This document shows positions 1-6,124 of a DNA stretch of 7,308 bases, piece by piece. Position 1 is the first letter of the stretch; every line of letters begins with the position of its first letter. The stretch is taken from the NCBI GenBank assembly GCA_964530165.1, contig CAZGYE010000297.1, positions 1-7,308 of the forward strand. Direction: 5' to 3'. The notes below the pieces were generated by a model. The model was not told the origin of the DNA and made no database searches. It worked only from the letters and a program-made list of their open reading frames with translations. Both the position numbers and the translations under genes were made by a program. The stretch comes from CAZGYE01 sp964530165. Its GTDB lineage: Bacteria > Planctomycetota > Planctomycetia > Planctomycetales > Planctomycetaceae.

Positions 1-1667
1 TCGGAGAGGGCGTGCCAAACGTGTACGGCCGATTCCCAGCTCTCGCGTCCGGAGACCGGCGGCAAATCTTCGACGGTCGTCGTCGCGAACTGGTCCCAGA
101 AACAGGCGAGTTTTTCGAACGAGTGTGAAAACAGCACGACCAGGGCCGCCTCCCCCTGGGCCGCCGCTTCACCCAACGCGCGCGAGTAAAGGCCGAATAT
201 CTGTTCCATTAACTCCAGCAGCGTTTCGACGCGCTGGTCCGGAATGCTGTCTTCCCGCGCGGAAAACAACGGGAAATGCGCTTGAAACCCAAGAATGTTC
301 CACGGATCGACGAACGCGCCGCATCGAATTCCGCGATGAAGATGGTCTTCGATTTCGGTGATCAGCTCGGCGGCTGGCTGCAGTTCGGCACGGTCGAGGT
401 GGAGATGGGCCGACGTAATTCGCCAAGCGATCTCGCATTCGAATCGGGCCGACGCCGAGGGGATCTCCCTCGCCTCTTCCTGACTCGCCTCGTGGTAGCC
501 CATGCGGGCGAACAGTTGAGCCAGCTCGCGGTGTTGAACCTGTCGCGCCCCGTATTCGGCCATCTGCATGTTGAGATACTGCCGCACGTGGCCGAACGGT
601 TGTTGGGTGAACTCGGCCTCTCTGCGAAGCCGCTTGGAGCGGGCCCCGCTGGCATCGTTGAGCAAACGGGTGTAGAAGGCGTCGCGTTGCCGGGCGACCT
701 TCGGCAGCAGCGACGTCAACGTGACGCTTGAATCGTGCGTCTCCGGCCCCGATCCGCTGATGGCCGAAGCCATCAACATTGTGCCACACAGCACGGCCGA
801 GGCGTCGTACATCCGTTCCTCGCGCGGCATGTCCTGGTTCTCGTACATCCAGCTCAACAGCGCGTCGAGAATGATCTTGCGGATGACAAATCGCCGGTAA
901 CGGCCTTTGACGTCGAGCACGTGCGGATCCCACTCGCCGAACATGTAGTTTGTCCGCTTGTTGACCGGGTGCGTGTGGTCGTGGGCCCGGACGTCCAGCG
1001 CCAGCTCGTCGAGCAGCGCGATATCGAAATGTGCTTCGTGAAGAATCGCCGCCGGCGCTTGCTCGAAGAACGCGATCGCCCCTTCGATCAGGTCGTGGTA
1101 CGGCCCGACCGCGACACCAGCCCCCCGAATGTACAATGGCACCGGCCGGAAGCGTTCGTGCGGATACGGCTGCATCTGCTGTTCGTTCTCGAGCACGGCC
1201 AACGGGCGGAAGCCGAGAAAATCGTTCAATTGGTCAACGGCGCCGTTGACAATTCGTTCGCTCTCCTGCCACGGCGGTCCCTGCACAAGGACGGCCTCGC
1301 AAACCCGGGCGACGAAAAACGGCTGCGCAAACGCTTCGTCGCTGAGGTGAAACAGCAAATCGGCGTGATGCCGTTGATAGGCCGGTAGACATTCATCGAA
1401 AACGAGCGCGATCACCGCCGCCGCTTGTTCGGAATCGGCGAACGCGGCCGATGTTTCCTGCAATCGCTGCAGTTGCTCACGCAGAAACTGTTGGAACTCC
1501 GCCCACGGCCGATCGGCTCCGAACGACGCCCGCAGGCTGTTCAGGTTCCGCTGAAAGCCGGTGTCGGGTTTCCCGCTGGAGAAGTTCAGATACCCCAGAA
1601 TTTCCCGAAACGCTGTTTCGTTTTCCGGAGGGTATTCCGGTGTCCCGGTGTCGGATGTCGCTGCCAT
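1..1667 (-). CDS. Large conserved protein of unknown function, C-terminus cut by window edge
   Basis: An open frame runs from ATG at 1667 leftward to the window edge with no stop, giving 555 residues; the C-terminus is missing. No signal peptide or membrane helix is evident, so it is probably cytoplasmic. The sequence is mostly amphipathic helix. Conspicuous blocks are HDHTHPVNKRTNYMFGEWDPH (in part, about residues 229-249), RYRRFVIRKIILDALLSWMYE (in part, about 257-276), VLCGTMLMASAISGSGPETHDSS (in part, about 292-314) and AFVDPWNILGFQAHFPLF (451-468). From memory, unverified, these resemble large (roughly 1000-residue) hypothetical proteins of planctomycetes. The His/Asp-rich block could bind metal or be catalytic, but I recognise no enzyme family. 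The start is the first in-frame ATG; an AAGG lies only two bases upstream, a poor ribosome site. It is transcribed divergently from the transporter gene. Reality of the gene is well supported by the long frame; function is unknown. Confidence 0.85.
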   Translation of the reverse strand, partial: MAATSDTGTPEYPPENETAFREILGYLNFSSGKPDTGFQRNLNSLRASFGADRPWAEFQQFLREQLQRLQETSAAFADSEQAAAVIALVFDECLPAYQRHHADLLFHLSDEAFAQPFFVARVCEAVLVQGPPWQESERIVNGAVDQLNDFLGFRPLAVLENEQQMQPYPHERFRPVPLYIRGAGVAVGPYHDLIEGAIAFFEQAPAAILHEAHFDIALLDELALDVRAHDHTHPVNKRTNYMFGEWDPHVLDVKGRYRRFVIRKIILDALLSWMYENQDMPREERMYDASAVLCGTMLMASAISGSGPETHDSSVTLTSLLPKVARQRDAFYTRLLNDASGARSKRLRREAEFTQQPFGHVRQYLNMQMAEYGARQVQHRELAQLFARMGYHEASQEEAREIPSASARFECEIAWRITSAHLHLDRAELQPAAELITEIEDHLHRGIRCGAFVDPWNILGFQAHFPLFSAREDSIPDQRVETLLELMEQIFGLYSRALGEAAAQGEAALVVLFSHSFEKLACFWDQFATTTVEDLPPVSGRESWESAVHVWHALS

Positions 1668-1880
1668 TGCCTTGGAGCTGTTAAGGGTCCGTAGAATGGA
1701 GCCCCCATTAGAATAATTGCAGGGATTTTTTGAAAGTCTGGCGTCTCAGACCCCCTCAATCAAATTGGGAACGACTGAATTTTCGTTTTACGTTTGACGG
1801 GAACACCTCGCGATGGCACAACAGGGGCACTCAATTTGGCTTGCGACGCAGTTCAAGCAACGAGAGACAAGGCAGCAACA
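1668..1880. promoter_or_regulatory. Divergent spacer expected to hold promoters for both flanking genes
   Basis: This 213-bp stretch separates two divergently oriented start codons, so promoters for both genes are expected here. It includes the most AT-rich part of the neighbourhood (around 1708-1735). I could not assign convincing -35/-10 pairs on either strand. A TTG at 1794 is in frame with the transporter but is not favoured as its start. Confidence 0.35.
1869..1872 (+). promoter_or_regulatory. Ribosome binding site that supports the transporter start
   Basis: AAGG lies eight bases before ATG at 1881, a normal spacing. It favours ATG 1881 (protein begins MAENQTETPP) over the in-frame TTG at 1794, which would add 29 residues of poorly membrane-protein-like sequence, and over the later ATG at 1947 (MPGWNVGEL). 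Confidence 0.5.
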
Positions 1881-3869
1881 ATGGCCGAAAACCAAACCGA
1901 GACTCCTCCGGCATCCCTCGAGGCGCCGCGTCCGGGTGTTCGCAGTATGCCAGGCTGGAACGTGGGCGAGCTGATCGACGCGCCGACCTTCACCTGGCAA
2001 AACTGGTTCGCCCTGCTGGGACCCGGTTTGCTGATGGGTGGCGCAGCCATCGGCGGCGGGGAATGGCTCGTCGGGCCGATCGTGACCGCCAAGTACGGCG
2101 GGACGCTGTTGTGGCTGGCGACGTTGAGCATTCTCGGCCAGGTCATCTACAACATCGAAATCAGCCGCTACGCCCTGTACTGCGGCGAGCCAATTTTCAC
2201 CGGCAAGTTCCGCACGCTGCCCGGCCCCACGTTTTGGGTCCTGGTTTACCTCCTGCTCGACTTCGGCTCGATTTTCCCGTATCTGGCTGCGCATGCGGCC
2301 ACGCCCTTGGCCTCCGTGTTTCTCGGTGAAGTCCCCAACGCGGCAACCGGCCAATGGGATGTTTTCGGCAGCGGTCTGATCATCTCACACAAGACGCTGC
2401 TGAGGGTCCTCGGCCACCTGATTTTCCTGGGCGCGCTGATCCCCTTGATCTTCGGCGGAAAGATCTACAACGCGCTGAAAGGCCTGATGACCTTCAAGAT
2501 CGTCATCGTGTTGGGCTTCCTGCTCATCTTGGCCGCCTTGAATCCCAGTGCCAAGACGTGGAGCGAGATCTTCAGCGGGTTCTTCAAGTTCGGCAACGTC
2601 CCCATTCGAACCATCGAAGACGCCAACGGAAACGGAATCCTCGACCCTGGCGAAGATTGGGACGAGGACGAGCGTCTCGACGTCATGGAGCCGTCGCTCG
2701 GGCTGAAGTTCGGGACCATCTTCCGCGACGACTACGCGACCGACGTCGATCAAGACGGCCGGCCGGACAACATGGTCTCCATCACCTTCGACGTCGACGG
2801 GAAACAGAAAACCGTTCCGTGGCCGGACCTCGACGAAGACGGCCGGCCGGATGAAACGGTCACCATTGACACCGACGGTGACTCTCAGACCGACGGAACT
2901 TACCAGCTCGAACGGGGCAAAACCGGCCGCATACTGCATCGAAACGACAACGGCACGCTCAATCCGTTCATCGACGTCGACGGCGACGAGACCCGCGACG
3001 GCGACGCCGTCGCGAATGTGTTTACCAGCCGAAAGATCCCACAAATCGACTGGTCGCTGATCGCGTTTCTCTCGGCACTGGTCGCGATTTCCGGAGCGGG
3101 CGGGTTGTCCAATGCGCCCATCAGCAACTACACCCGGGACCAGGGTTGGGGGATGGGCCACCATGTCGGCGCGATTCCCAGCGTCGTTGGAGGACATGAC
3201 ATCCAGCTCTCGCACGTGGGCACTGTGTTCCAGCCTACCGAGGAAACGTTGCCGCGATGGAAGCGCTGGTACCGGCACGTGGCCCGCGATCAACTGGTTG
3301 TTTGGATGCCGGCCTGTTTCTTCGGGCTGGCGCTGCCCAGCATGCTTTCGGTCCAGTACCTGCCACGAGGAACCGAGGTCAGCAGTCAATGGGTGGCGGC
3401 CGCCATGACCGCCGGCGCCGTCCAGGAACACTTTCAAGGTCGTTTAGGCGCGTTCTTCTGGTTCATGACGCTCTTCTGCGGTTTCTTGGTGCTGGCTCCC
3501 AGCATGGCGACTTCGGCCGACGGCGTGATTCGCCGCTGGGTCGACGCCTTTTGGACATCCAGCGAGACCTTGCGCCGCTTCGATCCGAAAACGATTCGCT
3601 ACGTCTATTTCGGCGTGCTGGCCGTTTACGCGCTGTTCGGGATGATCATGCTCTCGCTGGAAGCACCGACCAGGTTGCTCACCATCGCCACGACCATCTT
3701 CAATTTTGCCCTCGGTTTCAGTTGCTGGCACACGTTGGCGGTGAACGTGATTCTGCTCCCCAAGCCGCTGCGGCCGAATTGGTTCGTCCGGATCGCCTTG
3801 GCGCTGGCCGGCGCGTTTTTCTGGACGGTCGCCACGATTGCCGCTCTGCAGAAGCTGGGAATGATTTGA
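1881..3869 (+). CDS. Nramp-like inner-membrane transporter with an EF-hand-like insert
   Basis: A 662-residue integral membrane protein of the Nramp branch of the LeuT-fold (APC) clan. Eleven helices can be placed: about 43-66, 74-98, 115-146, 172-192, 202-220, then 391-412, 470-492, 521-545, 573-594, 598-626 and 633-657. Helix 1 carries GPGLLMGGAAIGGGEWL (47-63) and helix 6 carries GAGGLSNAPISNYTRDQGWG (405-424), a signature I associate with Nramp-like proteins common in planctomycetes. The classic Nramp metal ligands, DPGN in helix 1 and MPH in helix 6, are absent, so manganese or iron transport cannot be assumed. An Asp-rich insert at about 247-379 lengthens the protein beyond the usual 400-500 residues; by LeuT-fold topology the helix 5-6 loop faces the outside. 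The first 40 residues are a hydrophilic cytoplasmic leader. Family placement is fairly sure; substrate and energy coupling are unknown. The gene appears monocistronic, since the next gene is over 500 bp away across a repeat array. Confidence 0.88.
   Translation: MAENQTETPPASLEAPRPGVRSMPGWNVGELIDAPTFTWQNWFALLGPGLLMGGAAIGGGEWLVGPIVTAKYGGTLLWLATLSILGQVIYNIEISRYALYCGEPIFTGKFRTLPGPTFWVLVYLLLDFGSIFPYLAAHAATPLASVFLGEVPNAATGQWDVFGSGLIISHKTLLRVLGHLIFLGALIPLIFGGKIYNALKGLMTFKIVIVLGFLLILAALNPSAKTWSEIFSGFFKFGNVPIRTIEDANGNGILDPGEDWDEDERLDVMEPSLGLKFGTIFRDDYATDVDQDGRPDNMVSITFDVDGKQKTVPWPDLDEDGRPDETVTIDTDGDSQTDGTYQLERGKTGRILHRNDNGTLNPFIDVDGDETRDGDAVANVFTSRKIPQIDWSLIAFLSALVAISGAGGLSNAPISNYTRDQGWGMGHHVGAIPSVVGGHDIQLSHVGTVFQPTEETLPRWKRWYRHVARDQLVVWMPACFFGLALPSMLSVQYLPRGTEVSSQWVAAAMTAGAVQEHFQGRLGAFFWFMTLFCGFLVLAPSMATSADGVIRRWVDAFWTSSETLRRFDPKTIRYVYFGVLAVYALFGMIMLSLEAPTRLLTIATTIFNFALGFSCWHTLAVNVILLPKPLRPNWFVRIALALAGAFFWTVATIAALQKLGMI
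2619..3017 (+). other. Calcium-loop (EF-hand/TSP3-like) domain inserted in the transporter
   Basis: Residues 247-379 contain a series of Asp-rich loops. The first, DANGNGILDPGE (247-258), matches the 12-residue EF-hand consensus: acidic/Asn ligands at 1, 3, 5, Gly at 6, hydrophobic at 8, Asp at 9, Glu at 12. The second, DWDEDERLDVME (259-270), keeps ligands at 1, 3, 5, 9 and 12 but has Glu for Gly at 6. DVDQDGRPD (288-296), DLDEDGRPD (316-324), DTDGDSQTD (330-338) and DVDGDETRD (365-373) follow the shorter thrombospondin-3/dockerin pattern DxDxDGxxD. The two DGRPD loops are 28 residues apart and look like an internal duplication; 14 of 15 bases are shared (2754-2768 and 2838-2852). Known loops of this kind bind calcium. 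Binding here, and placement outside the membrane, are inferences from the motif and fold. Confidence 0.75.
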
Positions 3870-4089
3870 ACCACGGCTTTTTCGCTGAATTTGAGTCAAC
3901 CCGCTGTCAAAACAGGTCGATCTTACCATTTGTAAGGTTCGTAATGATTCGTCCGGCACCCTGTCCCGGCGCGCCGAGACGCGGTCATTCTGCGCAAGTC
4001 TCACTCTTGCAAAGGCTTACCGCGCCGGCGGGATGTGTGACAAGGCGGTGGGGAACGTAGTGGTCTGTCAATTGTGATGCGATGGGCGT
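3870..4089. other. Non-coding spacer after the transporter gene
   Basis: This stretch lies between the transporter stop and the repeat element. I see no credible gene. A short hairpin, GCAAG (3994-3998) with CTTGC (4006-4010), has no following T-run, so it is not a convincing terminator. A GGCGCGCC palindrome lies near 3968-3975. Nothing else stands out. Confidence 0.5.
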
Positions 4090-4133
4090 TGTGGGGCAGG
4101 CTTTCCAGCCTGCCGATTAGCTGCGGCAGGCCG

Positions 4134-4193
4134 GAAAACCTGCCGATTAGCTGCGGCAGGCCGGAAAACCTGCCGATTAGCTGCGGCAGGCCG
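4134..4193. repeat. Two perfect tandem copies of a 30-bp unit
   Basis: Copies at 4134-4163 and 4164-4193 are identical and adjacent, with no spacer between them. A partly matching unit precedes them (about 4104-4133) and a diverged one follows the gap (4294-4323). The unit boundary coincides exactly with both edges of the N gap, which suggests that more copies are missing from the assembly. Confidence 0.9.
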
Positions 4194-4293
4194 NNNNNNN
4201 NNNNNNNNNNNNNNNNNNNNNNNNNNNNNNNNNNNNNNNNNNNNNNNNNNNNNNNNNNNNNNNNNNNNNNNNNNNNNNNNNNNNNNNNNNNNN
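4194..4293. other. Assembly gap of 100 N
   Basis: Exactly 100 undetermined bases. A round 100 is a common placeholder for a scaffold gap of unknown size, so the distance across it should not be trusted. The flanks are in the same repeat register. Confidence 0.95.
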
Positions 4294-4377
4294 GAAAACC
4301 TGCCGATCGGCCCCGGCAGGCTGGAAAGCCTGCCCCACACTCAACTAGGCCCGCCACTTCAAAGCAGGCAAACCAGT

Positions 4378-4382
4378 AGGAG
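4378..4382 (+). promoter_or_regulatory. Ribosome binding site of the ExbB-like gene
   Basis: AGGAG sits eight bases before ATG at 4391, the strongest Shine-Dalgarno match in the window, and fixes this start. Confidence 0.7.
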
Positions 4383-4390
4383 CAAACGTC

Positions 4391-5872
4391 ATGGAGGAAG
4401 AACAAACGTCGATCGGCAACCGGCCGGCAATCAGCACCAAACGGCGTCGCTGGCCGGCAGCCCTGTTCCTCTCGCCGTTTCTTTGGGGGGGGCTGCTGAG
4501 TACGGGCTTCTACGCGCTGATTCCGTTTTTGCCCGTGCAGCGTGAGTTGGCGGTCCGCTACTTTTGCAGCCACCCACTAGAATATGTGACCGCCACGCTG
4601 TTCTTTGTGAGCATGGCCATTCTGGTCTTGAAGACCGTCGGGCTACTGAACGAAAGGGCCGCCTTCGAGTGCGATTTGCTGGACGACTTCCAACCGGTTG
4701 AACCGTTGCAGCCCTCCGAACGGGTCTGCCTGACGGAAAAGAAACTGCAAGCATTGCCGTCCCGTTGGAAAAACACCTATCTCGCGCGGCGGATTCGTGA
4801 CGTGTGCGCCTACGTCGCTTCTCGCCGGTCAAGCCAGGACCTCGAAGAGCATCTCAAGTATCTGGCCGAGCTGGCGGCCGAACGCTTGCACGAGAGCTAC
4901 GCGCTGGTCCGAACGATCACCTGGGCGGTGCCGATCCTCGGTTTTCTCGGCACGGTCGTCGGCATTACCATCGCCATCGCCAACGTGACTCCCGAACAGT
5001 TGGACACGTCGCTGGGCGACGTCACCAACGGGTTGGCCGTCGCATTCGACACGACGGCCTTGGCACTGACGCTGTCTTTGGTGATGGTCTTCGCTTCGTT
5101 TCTGGTCGAGCGATCCGAACAGCGAATCCTGACGCGGGTCGAGGAATTCGGCATCGAGCGCATCTCATGCCTGTTCCCACCGGAAGAACGACCACGCGGA
5201 CCGCTGGCTGCGGCCGAGGAGCAGGCCGCCCAACAACTGATCCAGCAGACCGAATTGCTCGTCAATCGGCAAACTCAACTTTGGCACGAGAGCCTGGAAG
5301 CGATCCGCCGCCGCTGGACCGAGACGCTCGATACCCAGAAATGCGAGTTCGACCAGGCGCTGCAAACGGGCATGTCCGCCACACTGGCCGATCATGCCAA
5401 GCAGCTCAGCGCTTTGCGGGCCGAGTTCCTGGGCGCGTTTCAGCGTGCTGCGCAGGAACTGACTGGCGGCCTGGCGGAATCGCGGCAAGCACAACAGCAG
5501 CAGCAACAACAGTTCGAACACCAACTGAACGAATTGTGGCGGCTGATTCAAACCGACATGGTCGCGTTCAGGGCGGATGAGAAAACCCGTATCGAGGAAT
5601 TGGCTCAAACGATCTCACAAAACGTCTCGAGCTGGCAGACGCAACTGCACGAGAGCACGCAAACGGGAACCGCACAGCTCGGCGAGCTGCGCAAGCAAAG
5701 CGAGACGCTGTTGAACGTCGTTGCGCAGGAAGAACAACTGACCAGGCTGCAGGAACGACTTTCACAAAATCTGGAATCTGTTCGCGCCGCCGAGACGTTC
5801 GAGGAAACGCTGCACAGTCTCAGCGCCGCCGTGCACCTGCTCACCGCCCGAGCGAAGCCGAAAGCCGCGTAG
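4391..5872 (+). CDS. MotA/TolQ/ExbB-family membrane protein with long coiled-coil tail
   Basis: A 493-residue protein. Hydrophobic segments lie at about 24-48 and 65-86, then 174-197 and 213-238. The last pair carries the family signature: WAVPILGFLGTVVGITIAI (178-196), matching the conserved P-LLG-LGTV-GI stretch of TolQ/ExbB, and LAVAFDTTALALTLSL (215-230), matching the AL-TTA-GL helix. The 87-173 loop and everything after 239 should be cytoplasmic. The tail (about 270-470) is Gln/Glu-rich and predicted coiled coil, with seven consecutive Gln at 368-374. TolQ and ExbB are about 230-250 residues, so this is roughly double; long tails are known in ZorA of the Zorya defence system. Family members form a pentameric channel around a single-pass TolR/ExbD/MotB-type dimer and turn ion flow into mechanical work. 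The downstream gene on the same strand is a candidate partner. Family call is firm; the specific role is unknown. Confidence 0.88.
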   Translation: MEEEQTSIGNRPAISTKRRRWPAALFLSPFLWGGLLSTGFYALIPFLPVQRELAVRYFCSHPLEYVTATLFFVSMAILVLKTVGLLNERAAFECDLLDDFQPVEPLQPSERVCLTEKKLQALPSRWKNTYLARRIRDVCAYVASRRSSQDLEEHLKYLAELAAERLHESYALVRTITWAVPILGFLGTVVGITIAIANVTPEQLDTSLGDVTNGLAVAFDTTALALTLSLVMVFASFLVERSEQRILTRVEEFGIERISCLFPPEERPRGPLAAAEEQAAQQLIQQTELLVNRQTQLWHESLEAIRRRWTETLDTQKCEFDQALQTGMSATLADHAKQLSALRAEFLGAFQRAAQELTGGLAESRQAQQQQQQQFEHQLNELWRLIQTDMVAFRADEKTRIEELAQTISQNVSSWQTQLHESTQTGTAQLGELRKQSETLLNVVAQEEQLTRLQERLSQNLESVRAAETFEETLHSLSAAVHLLTARAKPKAA

Positions 5873-5937
5873 GACTACAACGCATGGTCTGTATCGAAAA
5901 TCAACGTAATCGCAATCAAAAACAGAAGTTCCGACGA

Positions 5938-6031
5938 ACCACGGATTTCACGGATGGTCACTGATATGTGGGAGGGACAGAGTCACTTCCATTGTTCTTG
6001 TTGATCCGTACAAATCCGTGTGATCCGTGGT
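5938..6031. repeat. Long inverted repeat of the ACCACGGAT type
   Basis: The arm at 5938-5954 (ACCACGGATTTCACGGA) pairs with 6015-6031 (TCCGTGTGATCCGTGGT), matching at 15 of 17 positions; weaker pairing continues inward to about 5964 and 6004. Each arm contains repeated CACGGAT-like words. Similar ACCACGGATTNCACGGAT words are, to my recollection, frequent between genes in Pirellulales. It may act as a transcript-stabilising or terminating stem, or simply be a dispersed repeat. Confidence 0.7.
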
Positions 6032-6086
6032 CCTTCTCTGCAGTCGTCGGATGCTCTGAGGCGTTAGACCCTGCGCTGTAGTGCCG

Positions 6087-6113
6087 ACCCCTAACCCCTA
6101 ACTTCTAACCCCT
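6087..6113. repeat. CCCCTAAC microrepeat upstream of a start codon
   Basis: Three near-copies of (A)CCCCTAAC/TTCTAACC lie in tandem, ending 11 bases before ATG at 6125. The word resembles telomere repeats by chance of composition; this is interior bacterial DNA. It occupies the place where a Shine-Dalgarno sequence would be expected, and none is visible. Confidence 0.6.
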
Positions 6114-6124
6114 GATCTTCAACA

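Larger units (their letters stand above)
4090..4339. repeat. Palindromic repeat element with 25-bp inverted ends
   Basis: The element begins at 4090-4114 and ends at 4315-4339 with arms that are perfect reverse complements over 25 of 25 bases. Each arm is itself a hairpin: on the left GGCAGGCT (4095-4102), loop TTCC, AGCCTGCC (4107-4114). The interior is a series of hairpins with an identical 7-bp stem, CCTGCCG / CGGCAGG, at 4109-4130, 4139-4160, 4169-4190 and 4299-4320. The loop is ATTAGCTG in the first three and ATCGGCCC in the last, so the stem is kept while the loop varies. No transposase or other gene is inside the visible part. It resembles dispersed GC-rich palindromic repeats of planctomycete genomes, but a genome search was not possible. 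The true length is unknown because of the gap. Confidence 0.85.
5873..6124. other. Repeat-bearing spacer between the two putative complex genes
   Basis: The 252 bp between the ExbB-like stop and the next start contain an imperfect long inverted repeat and a CCCCTAAC microrepeat, annotated separately. No coding frame is credible. The size and the hairpin could attenuate read-through, so co-transcription of the two genes is likely from orientation but not proven. Confidence 0.5.

Noticed and set aside
169..933. A 254-residue minus-strand frame and several plus-strand frames in 125-1694
   Set aside because: All overlap the long minus-strand gene in other frames, are Arg/Pro-rich as expected from GC-rich shadow frames, and lack domain-like sequence.
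1695..1709. AATGG-5 bp-CCATT inverted repeat as an operator
   Set aside because: A 5-bp stem is expected by chance at this length, and no regulator or second copy is nearby.
2385..3437. A 350-residue open frame on the minus strand opposite the transporter
   Set aside because: It lies antisense to a clearly membrane-type coding frame, has low-complexity Val/Asp/Arg composition mirroring the Asp-rich insert, and shows no recognisable domain.
4090..4339. The direct repeats as a CRISPR array
   Set aside because: The 30-bp units abut with no unique spacers, the stem-loops fill the whole unit, and no cas gene is near.
4074..4379. Open frames on both strands through the repeat and gap as a small repeat protein
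   Set aside because: The frames stay open only because the 30-bp unit is a multiple of three and lacks stops; they run through undetermined bases and have no ribosome site.
6087..6113. Telomere-like repeat or replicon end
   Set aside because: Only three imperfect copies, inside the sequence between two co-directional genes; no sign of a chromosome end.
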